Below are positions 44,288 through 56,594 of a stretch of DNA of 64,000 bases, piece by piece (within the stretch, counting starts at the first letter, position 1; each line of letters opens with the position of its first letter). The position numbers and the translations under genes were made by a program. The stretch covers positions 2,296,501 through 2,360,500 of the forward strand of contig CM077599.1 in the NCBI GenBank assembly GCA_039654915.1, given 5' to 3'. A model generated the notes under the pieces. The model saw only the letters and a list, made by a program, of their open reading frames with translations, was not told the origin of the DNA and ran no database searches. The DNA comes from Aquilaria yunnanensis. Taxonomy: Eukaryota > Streptophyta > Magnoliopsida > Malvales > Thymelaeaceae.

Positions 44288-46117
44288 ATGGGTTCCTTGA
44301 AAGAACTTTTGCCTCCTGCGAAGTCGACGACGACCTCGTATTACGACCACGCTAGCGATCCATGGTTTAAGCAACGCTATTCCACTTCGGAGACGGAGAA
44401 AACTACTGCCGTGAAAGCGAAGCCTGTGCCTCCGTATCTGAAACGGCAAGGCTTTGTTCCTCGGAAAGTTGAAGATTTTGGTGATGGGGGTGCGTTTCCG
44501 GAGATTCATATTGCGCAGTATCCGCTTGACATGGGTAGAGATAGATCTGCGAAACCTGGATCGAAGATTTTGCCAGTGACAGTGGATGCTCGTGGAAACG
44601 TGGCCTATGATGCTATTGTGAAGCAGAACGAGAATGCCAAAAAGATTGTATATTCCCAGCATAGGGATCTGATACCTAAGATCTTGAAGGAGGAAGAAGA
44701 AGAGGAGGAAGATGAGGAGTTGCAGAAGAAGATTGAGGAGACCACACAGGAAACTAAAGCGGCTCTCGAAAAGATCGTTGATGTTAGATTAAGTGCTGCA
44801 CAGCCAAAAAATGTTCCCAAGCAATCATCTGATTCCAAGTATATAAAGTACAAGCCTTCGCAGCAGTCGGCTGCATTTAATTCTGGGGCAAAGGAGAGGG
44901 TCATTAGAATGATGGAGATGCCCGTGGATCCTATTGAGCCTCCAAAGTTTAAGCACAAGCGAGTACCAAGAGCTTCTGGATCCCCTCCTGTGCCAGTCAT
45001 GCATTCCCCTCCTCGTCCTGTGACTGTGAAAGATCAGCAGGACTGGAAGATTCCACCATGCATTTCAAATTGGAAGAATCCAAAGGGCTACACAATCCCA
45101 CTTGACAAACGCCTTGCAGCTGATGGAAGAGGTCTGCAGGATGTTCAGATAAATGACAACTTTGCAAAACTGTCCGAGGCACTTTATGTGGCAGAGCAGA
45201 AAGCTAGAGAAGCAGTAGCAATGAGGTCAAAGGTTCAAAAAGAGATGATGATGAAGGAGAGGGACAGGAAAGAGCAAGAGTTGCGTGCTCTGGCTGCGAA
45301 AGCACGCTCTGAGAGGACTGGTATGGCACCCTCAGCTGCAGTTCAAATTTCTTCTGATAAGGATGCTCCACCTCCTATCGATGATGATGATGATGATATG
45401 AGAATTGATTATGAGGGAGTTAGGGGAAAAGAGAGGGACATGCCTAAGGAGGCCAAGGAGGAAAGGGAAGAGCGGCAACAGAGGGAGAAAATACGTGAAG
45501 AGCGCCGTCGAGAAAGGGAGAGGGAGAGACGACTGGAAGCAAAAGATGCTGCGATGGGGAAGAAAAGTAAGATAACAAGGGATAGAGATAGAGATATTAG
45601 TGAGAAAGTGGCTCTTGGTATGGCTTCGGCTGCTGCTGGGAGAGGTGGGGAAGTTATGTATGACCAGAGGCTATTTAATCAGGAGAAAGGAATGGACTCT
45701 GGCTTTGCTGCTGAGGATCAGTACAACATTTATGACAAGGGTCTGTTCACAGCACAGCCAACTCTCTCAACCCTGTATAGGCCAACCAAAGACATGGATT
45801 CTGATATGTATGGAGGTGCAGATGAGCAGTTGGAGAAGATAGCAAGGACGGATCGTTTTAGACCTGACAAGAGCTTCACAGGCACTTCAGAGAGGTCTGG
45901 CCCAAGGGATAGGCCGGTAGAGTTTGAGAAGGAAGCAGAAGAAGCCGATCCATTTGGACTTGATCAGTTTTTAACAGAAGTGAAAAAGGGTAAGAGAGCC
46001 ATGGAAAAAGTGGGTTCTGGAGGAACCATGCGAGCAAGTGCCGGCTCCTCTATGCGAGATGGATATGATGGTGGTGGCTCTGGCAGAACTCGTATCGGCT
46101 TTGAGAAGGGGCATTAA
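44288..46117 (+). CDS. SKIP: SKIP (SNW domain protein), spliceosome and transcription cofactor
   Basis: An uninterrupted 609-residue frame with the full SKIP layout. The N-terminal part has PPYLKRQGFVPRK (48-60). An acidic run follows (EEEEEEEDEEL, 135-145). The SNW/SKIP domain is about 175-340 with the name-giving SNW at 260-262 in SNWKNPKGYTIPLDKR. A charged coiled-coil-like region follows (RERERERRLEAKD), then the conserved tail (YDQRLFNQ, YNIYDKGLF). SKIP is a component of the activated spliceosome (NineTeen-associated/B-act stage) and in plants links splicing with clock, stress and flowering genes, acting in the nucleus. The ATG sits in a good context (AACTATGGG) and encodes the usual MGSLKELLPP start. 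Length fits the family (about 610). A leader intron is predicted upstream. It is convergent with the SDS22-like gene. No lesion is visible. Confidence 0.97.
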   Translation: MGSLKELLPPAKSTTTSYYDHASDPWFKQRYSTSETEKTTAVKAKPVPPYLKRQGFVPRKVEDFGDGGAFPEIHIAQYPLDMGRDRSAKPGSKILPVTVDARGNVAYDAIVKQNENAKKIVYSQHRDLIPKILKEEEEEEEDEELQKKIEETTQETKAALEKIVDVRLSAAQPKNVPKQSSDSKYIKYKPSQQSAAFNSGAKERVIRMMEMPVDPIEPPKFKHKRVPRASGSPPVPVMHSPPRPVTVKDQQDWKIPPCISNWKNPKGYTIPLDKRLAADGRGLQDVQINDNFAKLSEALYVAEQKAREAVAMRSKVQKEMMMKERDRKEQELRALAAKARSERTGMAPSAAVQISSDKDAPPPIDDDDDDMRIDYEGVRGKERDMPKEAKEEREERQQREKIREERRRERERERRLEAKDAAMGKKSKITRDRDRDISEKVALGMASAAAGRGGEVMYDQRLFNQEKGMDSGFAAEDQYNIYDKGLFTAQPTLSTLYRPTKDMDSDMYGGADEQLEKIARTDRFRPDKSFTGTSERSGPRDRPVEFEKEAEEADPFGLDQFLTEVKKGKRAMEKVGSGGTMRASAGSSMRDGYDGGGSGRTRIGFEKGH

Positions 46118-46800
46118 CGTTTAGATATTTCTTTTAACTTCTAATGCTGCCTTATCTTTTTGCCTTGTTCCTTTGGTTCCAACTATAGTGTGTTTTGTTT
46201 GTCTGAATTTAGGCCTGAATTTCAAGTATTCATCATGGCTTCTTCATGAATGCTATTCTATAATTTACCTTTGTCGGTTGGCATGCTTGAATAGCTAGGA
46301 TTTGCACAAGATGCCTTTCCTTTTAAGGAACTTCTGTGTTCACCGACAAATCTATGGTAAGCAGATTGCATACAAAGTACAAAAGATGGACAATGGCGGG
46401 TTTAAAGGGTGAGTTACACAATCCAACCTTTACCACTTATCCCTAATATCTTATACATGCTTCTGAGCATTTGAAAAAAAATGAGGTCTAACGTGTCATC
46501 TTTGTAAAATTACTTTCGCAAAAAGTGTTCGTAGCTTGAGCATGGCCTATATTGTTCAAGGTTGGTAGACCATGAGCCCCCTTTAATCTTGACTGATCCT
46601 CACAACCTCGCGGGAGAACTTCGCCGTCACTTTTGAAGCATGCTATGTGTGTGCGCGCGCGCGCTTATATCAATCCTCTGTTGAATGTGAACCTTAGATT
46701 GTGAAGATCATGATGGAGCCGCTTTGTTATGCCTGGTGAATTGGTACGTCTGGGGTGGCCATTCTAAAAATGCTTATTTTTCACTTTTGTTTGCCGATAT
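46118..46800 (+). other. SKIP 3' region with an alternating GT/GC tract
   Basis: Holds the presumed 3' UTR; no canonical AATAAA was noted near the stop. A (TG)n(CG)n run at 46645-46664 is an alternating purine-pyrimidine tract. No other feature was recognised. Confidence 0.5.
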
Positions 46801-46810
46801 GTTGTAGAAC

Positions 46811-47048
46811 CTCCTCCGTTCAAGTTGGTACATTTTATATTTATAAATATTGTTGTGTCACATAAAAATAGTGTATGTTTTATTCATGATTTCCATGTCT
46901 TATAATTACTACAAAAAGTAACTTTTAAGTGGATATATGACTGAGGGACATGGATAAAAGTGGACAGAATTGTATAATTATAATAGGGTAATTCATTTTA
47001 GGACCATAAAAATTTTGTAAATATGTAAAATATTATGGACCGAGGAAG
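46811..47048. mobile_element. Stowaway-like MITE between SKIP and SDS22
   Basis: Starts CTCCTCCGTTCAAGTTGG and ends TATGGACCGAGGAAG followed by TA (47049-47050). The left TA is not preserved. It lies in the convergent intergenic space. Confidence 0.6.
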
Positions 47049-47050
47049 TA

Positions 47051-47961
47051 TCTGAAAGTTTACATATTATACACTTCAATAACGTTGGGAACCACGATCT
47101 TCTTTAACTTTGGACAAGGGAAATGGTTTGAGGAAACAAATGCGGAGGCAGTTCTGAATCAGGTGGATGGTTTCAAATGATGCTGGATGTTCACTGAACT
47201 TTTTTCTTGTTTTCGGGTACTGAGGTGTTTTGGAGGACGGACCTTGCACCATACGCAACATTTACAGAGTCGGATACATTTGGCTCCAAGGCTTGTTGAA
47301 TGACAGCACTGGCTGTTTTCATCGCTTCTTAACCTGGGTCGCTTGGTATTACAAAATCAACGTTTGCATACTCTGCAAAATTAACTTAAGGCATAAGAAA
47401 CAGAAAGCAGAAGAATTGCGAAACTGTACCAAGTTTGGCGTCTCTCTGTAAATATATCAACGAATTTCGTTACACGTAAATGAGAGAACATACTTGGAAG
47501 CCTCACAAATTTGAAGTATATCCCATGCGAATTCACCTGGTCAACCAGAGTTCGGTCCATGACATGGAAAACCCAGTTGAAAGCTGCTAAGTCGAGGTCG
47601 AAATTTCAAGTACTGAATGGTGATAGATTCTGTTTTGAACTTGAACAAGTACATGAGGATAAATAATAATAATAATTTTTTTATTTTTTTTATAAAAATA
47701 AAATAAAATAAAATTCCATTAGTCTGTTCAGTGATCAACGCTCAACACAACTAGACTAGAAGTTGCCTCCAATCAAATCAAATTGTAGGAGCACTTGCAA
47801 ATCGGGTACATGACATCCTTGAAATACGAACCTATGTCCAACAACCTAGCCTCTCCCCACAGCCATATGGGCACAGACGTAATTTCCAGTTTAATGCATC
47901 GGCTGTTGGCAGGATACCATGTTAACAGAACTTTTAACTTAAGAACAATGTTGCAGACAAA
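47051..47961. other. 3' intergenic region of the SDS22-like gene
   Basis: Contains the presumed 3' UTR (minus strand) just below 47962. Small frames on both strands (47076-47261, 47230-47451) have no recognisable domain. An AT-rich stretch with A/T runs lies at 47660-47715. Confidence 0.5.
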
Positions 47962-50651
47962 TCAAGCAAACACTTCGGAGTCAATTTGCTGGATATTTGG
48001 GAAAATTTCTCTCATAGTAGTAGAGTAGTTTGGGGTTTTTGCCTGAAATAAAGGAAGAAGACACAACGCATTAGACTAACATAGACATGACAGACGAGGG
48101 AGAATTGTTGAGAGATTGATGTCTTACTCACAAATCCAGTACATATCTCAGGGAGTAACATGGAACAAAATTTGCTAAGAGGAACATATGTCATATGTTT
48201 CATCAAGTAGAGACACAAGCTTATGGATAGCATTTAAAACAGGAGAATGAGCATCAACACTCACATGTTTCAGCTATAAGATTAATTGCAAATTTATATA
48301 CGTCCAAAGCCTTGAGGCTTGTGCTTAAACAAGAGATTGAGAAAAGACAATACGGATCCCCAAATATGACTCAGAACCTGGGAAGTCATAATTAGAACTT
48401 ACAACAAAGAACACCAAGAACAAGACACCAGCAATGAGTCTGGACACTTGGAACAGTAATCAGCATCTTAATTCAAAATAAATTTGGGACCAGAATATTC
48501 ACGAAAACAACCAGTGATAGATTCTGTAACCAAAGCATGGAATGTAGATGGAGATATTTCAAGTGCAAGAGAAACATACACATGGATTGTTCTCAAGGTA
48601 GATGGTAGTGAGCTTCTGCCTTGAACCAGCAACAGCCTCAGCCATGCCTTCAAGTGATTCTATCTGGTTATCGTTAAGCCATAAGTCTTCCAACCTGCAT
48701 GCAAAGATGAGTCAACGTAGATGAAAAAACATGACACCCATTGCAAAGGGTAATGACCAGTACTGCATCAGGCTTTGGATGTCATCTAATGATGAGAGTT
48801 TGTTTGATGACACATCCAATACACGGAGGTTGACAAGTGTTGAAAGGCCTTCCATTTTTAAAATACCATTATGGCTCAAATACAATTCCTCCAGAGCAAC
48901 GCACTCCTGAATTTCAAAAGGTAGAGAGACATTAATGAAAGCGTCACAGTGGATGGTAAATCCATATAACATTTTACCTTTTCATTCAGTACCAAGCAGT
49001 ACATATTACATGGCCATACCTCAAATCCTTTAATAGAAGTCAAACGATTGCTTTGCAAGCTAATCTTCTTTATGCATTTGAGGCCACAAAGGTTTACTGC
49101 TTTTATACGATTGCGTCCTAACCAAAGCTCCTGTAAATTGATTAAGTTCTGCATATTTTCCATCACCTGAGATTCATGAGGAAGGCAGATTAGTAGTAGA
49201 AGCAGTACAATCAAATTCCAGTCATAAGATTGCACATGAACACAACACATCAAAAGGCTTCCTCAATCACATCAGAATCAATGAAGCATCTTGATTAACC
49301 TGATACGCTCTGTAAATTGTTCCTTAGGGAAGGGACTAACCCGCAATCGATTGGAACCAAGTTCAAGAATTTGCAACTCATGGAAGTGTTCAATCTCTTC
49401 CATCATAGTGACTTCGTTCTTGGAAACATATAGTTCCTTGAGTGTGCTAGATACTCTGGAAAGTCCATGCAAGGATTCAATATCATTAAATGAAACATCA
49501 AAAACCAAAAGCCTCTTAAATAAGCCGACATCAGGAATTTTCTTCAACTTATTATCTCTGAGAATCAATTCCTGCAGAAAAGAGACAAAGATTGCCCTTC
49601 AATATTTAGCGACTACTAGCACAATATAACGGGAAGAGAATGATAAAAGGGAAAAACAAAGTTAGAGAGAGAGAGAGAGAGAGATGAAACAGACTTTTCA
49701 AGACTCTTCGCTAGCAGATGTGATCAAAAATTTCCAGAACTCAGAACAAATTGCAAACTAGTATTGCCAGCGTACAAGTCTTTGTATACTCATAGACAGC
49801 GTGAAGACATGAGGGGGCTGGCAGCAGCCTTGGCCGCTGCTTTGCACCAAAACTTTTTAGATTACAATGTAAGTGTGCCTGAATAGCTGAAATTGTTCTA
49901 CGGCTTATAGGCTCCATTCAATAATAGTGCCTTAAAAGGGAAATGAATTAAAGGTTGGTTATTAAGGGTCATGATAGATATAAATTCAAAAATGTTACGT
50001 ACTATTTACTTAAAATATAGATAAACATCTGTATGGATACTTGGGAACCGGAAATAATTACTTTCTGGCTTCTTTTTTGTTCATAGAATCAACGTTTATA
50101 AGCTTCTTTTTTCCAAAAAAATATTAAAAAAATCCAGAGTGTCGCAAACTCTAGGAAACTAACATCGACCATATCATGGGTATGACGGATATAGGGAGGA
50201 ATCGCTCGAGAGCTCAATCTCCACTAATGAGCTACATTCTCTTCTCACATTCTTGGTATAATAATTGGCAATGAATATTTACACCGTCAATAATACAATT
50301 TGATCACAAAATGCCTACAAATATATTCGATTTTCCCGAAAGACAAGTTACCTCAAGATTCGATAACGCTTCCCAGCAGGAGATCGGCTGGATCCCTTCA
50401 TCGGCGATGAGATTTTGGCGAAGCGAAAGCTTCTTGAGGTTTGAGAGGTAGGCGATCCTGGGGTCCAAGGCTGTGAGGCGGTTGGCGGTGAGGTCCAGCT
50501 CGATCAGGCTCGCCGGCAATTCAATGGAGTCGAGGTTGTGGAGCTGGAAGCTAGTGAGGTCGAGGGCCGAGGTCGACGAAGAATCAATTTCCACAGCCTG
50601 ATCCTCCGCCTCGCCGCGATTCTCTGGCGGCTGCTGTTCCTGCACATCCAT
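47962..50651 (-). CDS. SDS22: SDS22/PPP1R7-like leucine-rich repeat regulator of protein phosphatase 1
   Basis: Six exons join to 1,017 nt (338 residues): 50651-50352, 49571-49341, 49166-49020, 48906-48764, 48694-48580, 48042-47962. Every intron starts GT and ends AG and the frame is continuous. The start is the ATG at 50651-50649; the frame is open further upstream but has no ATG. SDS22-type repeats run from about residue 45 to 300 (LPASLIELDLTANRLTAL, LVFDVSFNDIESL, LQELWLGRNRIKAV, LEELYLSHNGILKM, LEDLWLNDNQIESL). A terminal cap follows with IYLENNPC and IFPNIQQIDSEVFA. SDS22 binds the PP1 catalytic subunit and guides its maturation and nuclear function. The donor at 48763 was chosen to give SLMQLEDLWL, which keeps repeat spacing. 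Plant length is usually about 330. A GA microsatellite (49664-49684) lies in intron 1. Intact. Confidence 0.93.
49664..49684. repeat. (GA)n microsatellite in SDS22 intron 1
   Basis: About ten uninterrupted AG units, read as (CT)n on the transcribed strand. It lies within the 780-bp first intron. Confidence 0.9.
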
Positions 50652-50827
50652 CGCCAAGGTGGTGGCTTTAACGTCTGCGGCTAGCAATTCGGAGCTTCTG
50701 GGAGGAGCAACGGCTCCACTTAGGCGGAGAGAGAAAGGACTGGATGAGCTACACAATGAGGACTTTGTCTTCCTTTGTCATCGGGGAGGGCGACACAAAC
50801 TGGTTACAAAGCGTGGGTTTTGGTTCA

Positions 50828-52697
50828 GGGAAAATAACAAAAAAAATCAAGGCAAAATCTAAATTTAGTCCTCTAACTTTTAGGGTTGTCCTTAACTTAA
50901 AAGTGACTATTAAAGTTCTTTAACTCAACTAGTGTGTCCTATTTTGATCTCTGCCGTTAGTTTAGGCGTTATTTCGAATGGATTTTACCTACGTGGTATC
51001 CACACTGCCACGTGGCTTCGTCCTTAACTAAAATGGATGACCAAACTGTACAGAAATAAAAATTGAAATCCAAATTGATATAAACAATAATCTTAGGGAC
51101 TAGAAACATAAACAACCCGAAGTTTTTCTTCCCCAATTCTAACCAAAGCCTAGTTGCCGCCACTGACAGTTCCGCTCCGCCTCACGCCGCTTGGAGAACT
51201 ACCTCGACTTCTCATCATCTGCAATGACGAAGGCAAAAGTCACAAAAAACCTATAGATAATGGAGCAGAGCGAGATGAAGAGCCAATACTAGATTTGAAA
51301 AAATGCCAATACAAATTCTTGGATATCCCGACGGGGAGCTCATCAAGCGAGCCACTAATTCCCAGCAAGCTTGCTCAGAATCAACAAACGTGAATGAGAG
51401 CCTTGCATTGCTCAGATTTGCAGAGGCGTCCTAAAGGGTGAGAAGAGGGAGGAAGATTGGAGGGATGACACGACGGTGTTGACGATCAATTACTGGAGGA
51501 GTAAACAAATATGTGAAACTATGTGTTATTAATAAGAGGCTTGATAATTGCTTGCGAAGCTTTGATTGTTCGTTGCTCATTGTTTGATTGTTCAATTGTA
51601 AGATTGTTTGCTCTTCATCGGGTGATCTTCGATGGTGGAATAGTGGTGGCGGCGTAGACGAGGTGGTGAATCATAAAAGTTTGGGAAGAGAATAAAATTA
51701 GGGTTATTAATTTGTTAAGTCCCTAAAATTATTTGTTTGTGTTAATTCTATCCTGAGATTTATTATTCTTTCAGTTTTGTCACTTACTGTCATAAAAGAG
51801 GATGCCAGTTGCCACATAGTCAATTTCCATTCGAACTAACTCCTGAACTGATAGTAAGAACTAGAATAAGACACGCGAGTTGAGTTAAGGGACTTTAATA
51901 GTCACTTTTTGAGTTAAGGGATCATATTATGACGACCCTTAAAGTTAAGGGGCTAAATTTAGATTTTACCCAAAAAAATCACGTAGCTATGTGTCTGGAT
52001 CGATTTAGTTACTATTGTTTTAATTGGTTCTAATTACATTACTAATTTCATAGTTTTGGCCCAAATTGGACTAATGTTACAATTCAGTATCAAATATGTC
52101 ACGAGCTGTTAAAAACCTAACGGTAAATGTAGGAAGTTATTGGTTTTAAAATCCTTGGGGCACTAATGTAACTTTTAATAAATTTCAAAAACATTGTGTA
52201 ATTTACCACTTTCATTTATTTTGTGCGCCAGCCATTACATCAGTTACCACCAAATCTGCCATTGGTAACGAAAGTAATGCTGAATGAGGTAGTATTGGAC
52301 ATTACTATTTACAAACAAAAAAACTATAATACCAAAACGTAAATGATCAAAGGTTTAGGTAATTTATAATATTGAAATGTGGTAACTAATTTGAATATCT
52401 TTTTATATGGACCAGTGGTAGATTCGGTAAGGATAAAAGTGGTTATTTCACAAAAAAGTAAAAATGGTAAATTATACATAATTCCTAAAAATTGTTACAT
52501 AAGTACCACAAAGTTTTAAAACTAACAACTCCTCACATTTACTATTAGGTTTTTTAACTGTTGGAAGCATATTCAGTACCAAACTATAACATTAATAGTC
52601 AATTTGGGTCCAAACTATGACTTCAGTAATGTAATTGGAACTACTCAAAACTATAATGACTAAATCGATCCATACCCATAACTACGATGAGTTTTTT
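50828..52697. mobile_element. Long-TIR element, family 'GGGAAAAGTA', copy 2, split by another element
   Basis: The left terminus GGGAAAATAACAAAAAAAAT (50828) is cut off by the nested element and resumes at 51971 with CAAAAAAATCACGTAG. The right arm ends AGTTTTTTTGTTT (about 52697), lacking the final TTTTCCC. Inner text (GGATCGATTTAGT, TTACATTACT, AAACCTAACGGTAAATGT) matches copy 1 at 41880. Its left end lies about 180 bp upstream of the SDS22 start codon. Confidence 0.75.
50851..51970. mobile_element. Nested long-TIR Pack-type element upstream of SDS22
   Basis: Starts GGCAAAATCTAAATTTAGTC and ends inversely as GGTAAAATCTAAATTTAGCC. The arms align for about 150 bp (AGTGACTATTAAAGT, AACTCAACT, TTCGAATGGA). 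The flanks CAAAAAAAATCA and CAAAAAAATCA repeat the interrupted text of the outer element, marking the insertion site. The GC-richer core (51150-51680) has no recognised domain. Confidence 0.8.
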
Positions 52698-54587
52698 TGT
52701 TTCAAGGAATGGCAATAGTTTTCAATTGGAAAACTTCAATGCTAGTCCTAAATCTTCTATTTCCTTATCAATTAAACCCTCATACCTTTTGAAAATCCAT
52801 TCAAGCCCTTTCAGCTTCTTGAGAAGTTTCACTACAATGAAACATGCTCAGAGCCACCAAAACTGACGTTACATGGCTGGTGGCTGGTTAATTCTTTTAC
52901 TTTACCCATCCAATTTATGTTGAGTACAACAATAGCATATTATGAGGTCTGTTGACCCGCACAATGTGGTGGGTATATTTTACAATAAATTTAGTATGAA
53001 AATTTTGAATAATAAAGAATTAAAAGAGTATGAAAATTGACTAAAGCCTAATTAACTAAACAATAACCAAAAGAGATAAATAGAAACATAACCTCACATG
53101 TACTTTGAAAATAATGTATAATTTTGTCATTAAAAGTAATTCACTAAAAATTTTCCTCTTTTATCCACTTAAATTCTAATTTTTAATATCAATGAGAAAT
53201 TTATTTAGAAAAATTTACTTTTAATTTTAGCAATTATGGACCAAATTATTTTATTAAACCATAAAGAACAATTCATACCACAAAATGCAATCATGAATAA
53301 CAAAACAATATGATTGAAACAAAAAATTGTGTTTAATTTATGTTAACAAATTAGCAATTTAAATATTAACTTAACAAAGATAAGAAGAACAAAAAAGAAA
53401 AATTTACTAAAGTCGAATCAATCAGAACCATAGCCAGAAGTAGGCAAACTATAATGATTAAATTTCTATTTTGAAAAAAAAATAAAAGAATAGCGACAAA
53501 AAATATGTTTGAACCAAGATAGAAAATGGAAAAACATTAGGTATTAAAGACTTAACAATTGATTTATTGAATGTAAACAAATGACTTAACATAAAAATAA
53601 ACAAATTACGATGACCAATGTCTTACTTTAGAATATAGTACATGAAAACCATAAAAAAAAGTTTGAGAACCAAGAGAACAAATAGAAAGAATCTAGTTAA
53701 ATACTTATTAAATTTGGGGATCAAAATAAAACATGGATGAAACATAGGGACCAACAAGGAAAAGAGTAGAAGCTTAGGGGGTAAATTGACGTTTAACCAT
53801 AACAAAGCATAAGACAACCTAAAACTGGAAAAACTATGAAATCGACCCTAAAAAACGTGACCACCTTGTGAAAAAGGGGATCAAATTTAAGAAATGGTCA
53901 ATTGCATTTGAAAAAATAAAAAATAAAGAGGCAAAAGCATTTAAAAAAATAAAAAAGAAAAGAAAGAAAAGAATTGTTCATCTTCAATGATGAACAGTGA
54001 AAATTTCACAAATTTTAGAAGTAAATGAGGTATGTTGGACCAACACATTGCTTGGATACATTCTATAGCAACATTAGTTGTAATATAATCAATATAAATT
54101 ATTGGTGAAACAATGTAAAAAGATAAGACTTATCTTAACATTAAATAAAATTTGAGTATAAATAATTATAAACTCAATGAGTAGTCAAATGAAGAAGTAT
54201 TTATATAGGGTAAAAATAGCATTAAAGATAACAAAAGAAAAATGATTAAAGCAATTTTATTAATCAATTCAAAAAAATCCATTAAGAGAAAGAAAACTTT
54301 TGGTGTTTATAGTGTATAATAACATTGCATAATATACATGCATAAGTTTTCCAGATTTTTACTCATTAATGAGTTAGTGATAAAATAACACCTTTTAAGA
54401 AGCGTGCATTCATGCATAATACAAATTGTTTATTTATTTTAACTAATCAAAACTCTAAATCAAATCTATATAAAGTGCTTATGCATTATAAAAAGTGTGT
54501 ATTTGTTTCGACTAATCAAAACTTTGAATCAAACCTATATAATTAAAACTCTAAGTCAAACCATGCAAAAGAAAAAAACTTTGGCAT
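52698..54587. other. AT-rich intergenic sequence
   Basis: Phrases like those of long-TIR arms occur near 52740-52860 and 53640-53800, but I could not align them as a pair. Frames are short and low in complexity. Confidence 0.5.
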
Positions 54588-54590
54588 TTA

Positions 54591-54931
54591 CACCCAGTTC
54601 ATTTCAACTTAAGTCAATTGACTTTAAAATATCTTATTTTTATTCTTATATTTTTTTATTTATAACTAATTTTAATTAAAAGCCAATATTATGTAACTGT
54701 AATAATCTATTGAAAATATAGTTTTTATAATATTACTAAATTTTTATGAATTTTTCTAGTTTAAGGTATTAAAAAAGAAAAATTCATAAAATTTAAAAAG
54801 ATCATGAAAATTTATTTTCAAATAGATTATTACATTTATATAACATTGACTTTCAAATAAAATTGGTTTCAAGCAAAAAATATGTAAAAGTAAAAATAAG
54901 TGAGTTGACTTAAGTTAAAATGAAGTGGCTC
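54591..54931 (+). mobile_element. Palindromic MITE, copy D
   Basis: 341 bp from CACCCAGTTCATTT to GAAGTGGCTC, flanked by TTA at 54588-54590 and 54932-54934. The halves fold on each other around CTAGTTTAAGGTATT. It shares this centre type with copy A. Confidence 0.85.
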
Positions 54932-54934
54932 TTA

Positions 54935-56590
54935 ATATGGTCAATAAAAGTATGTCCCTCAATTTCATTTAAGGTTTTATCATCTTAAATTTAAGCAAGC
55001 CATCAAAATTTTATTTTCCTAAAGTTTCATGACAGGTATCTGAAAGTCTGACACAACTGCACTTAGGGATTGAGACACTCCTCTTCCCTTCTCCTTAAAA
55101 ACATTTTACTTTTAGTATGTACAAAAATTTTGATTAGCAAAAGAAAAAATTTTATGATAGATCATGAAAGTTGGGGGCTATTATGGCAAAAATTTTATAT
55201 TTAGAGACTAAAAGAGCCAATTTGACCAATATACAGGACAAGAAAAAAATTTGAAAGGTGTAAAAAATAGCTCAAAGAATCCTTGGGTCTCTATAATGTT
55301 TATTATGGCTATTGATAGTCCCAAGCTTTATACTATGCCAATCATGCCACCATTAGAAAATGGTATACCCTTTAACTGGTGACAGCAGGCAAAAGTGAGG
55401 GAATATTTTGGTAAGTGTGAAATATTCAGGAACCAAAAAAAGAGTTTGACCATAAATTAGGAGAAGCCAAAACAAAAAAGGCCTTCCTTGTGTACTACAT
55501 AGTAAAAAACCTTACAATGTTTTCCATCCATTCAGAAGTTCAACATCATACATCGTTGATGCCAAGGTCTCATCAGCAATTGGAGTTAGTAATATTGATT
55601 TCAACATAATCAATCATTGATTATCCATTTTATTAAGTTAATTCCTAAATCTCACAAAATCTATTTTTCTTGTTTTTCCAACTACAAATGGGCATTTGCA
55701 TGGTTCATACGCATTGGTGATAGTAATCACATGGTGACGGGTAAAGTTAGTTGATCGGCTGAGCTTATGTGTCTTGATTTGGTGAAGTTTTTTTATTGGG
55801 CCAGAAAATGTTTTATGTTGGGCCTGGTTTGTTACTTTTTTTTGTCCCTTCCGGTCTTCGGAATAGATAATTCTTTAGTTGGGCCTCCCTGTGAGTGATT
55901 GCAGATGGGCCGAAAGATGCGCTTGGCGTTTTGAAGAAGGCATCATCAGTTATAGAGCTGGAAATTGGTCGAGTTGAACCGATTAGCAAGTTGATTATGT
56001 TCCACTTATAATATTTATTAAGTTTGATTTTTTTTTCAAATTTGGATTGAAAAAAAAAAATGAGTGAACCATGAACAAGTTTTTTACTTATTGAGCTTGA
56101 GTTGAGCTAAAGAAAAAAGCTAAAATTGAGTCAAGCTGAGTAATAATTAAATCAGGATTTATTTGTGCTGTGTGTTGAATTTAAAAATTTTATTCAAACT
56201 TAACTTGACAATAATTTGAATGAGTTGTGACCAAGATTTGAACTAAGCCAAACTTGAACTATTTGTTCATTTGTCATCCCTATTTAAGTTAAGCTTTAAA
56301 AACCTAAATTGTACATAAAAGGTAGCCATAACGTACAGGTATGGCAATCCAAAGGTGTAATGTGGAAGAAAGCACTGTTGCCTCGAGCTGTTCCGAAACT
56401 TTTGCAGTCAAAGTTAGATGGACATTATTATGTTGGCTGTTCAGTAAATTCATTAGTTGTCTGTTACAGCAAGATTTTTTTTTTTTTTTTACTTTTCCTG
56501 AAGATTCAAATCAATCTCTAATTTATTCTGAAGTCCTAACAATGAGAAAAATTATTATCTGTTACAGTTTACATGGCCTAGTAACTAATT
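54935..56590. other. Intergenic sequence with a degenerate TE-like patch
   Basis: The patch 55945-56275 has gagttgagct/aagcttgaac-type text resembling worn ends of elements such as that at 62031. Overlapping plus-strand frames at 56309-56727 show no known domain. Confidence 0.4.
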
Positions 56591-56594
56591 TATA

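Noticed and set aside
48712..48763. Alternative SDS22 exon 4 end that adds Tyr-Trp (donor at GTCATT)
   Set aside because: It would break the 22-residue LRR spacing. The donor GTACTG restores MQLEDLWL with correct repeat length.
50652..50756. Upstream extension of the SDS22 first exon
   Set aside because: The frame is open but begins with TTG and has no ATG. The first ATG is at 50651, which starts a protein of the expected length.
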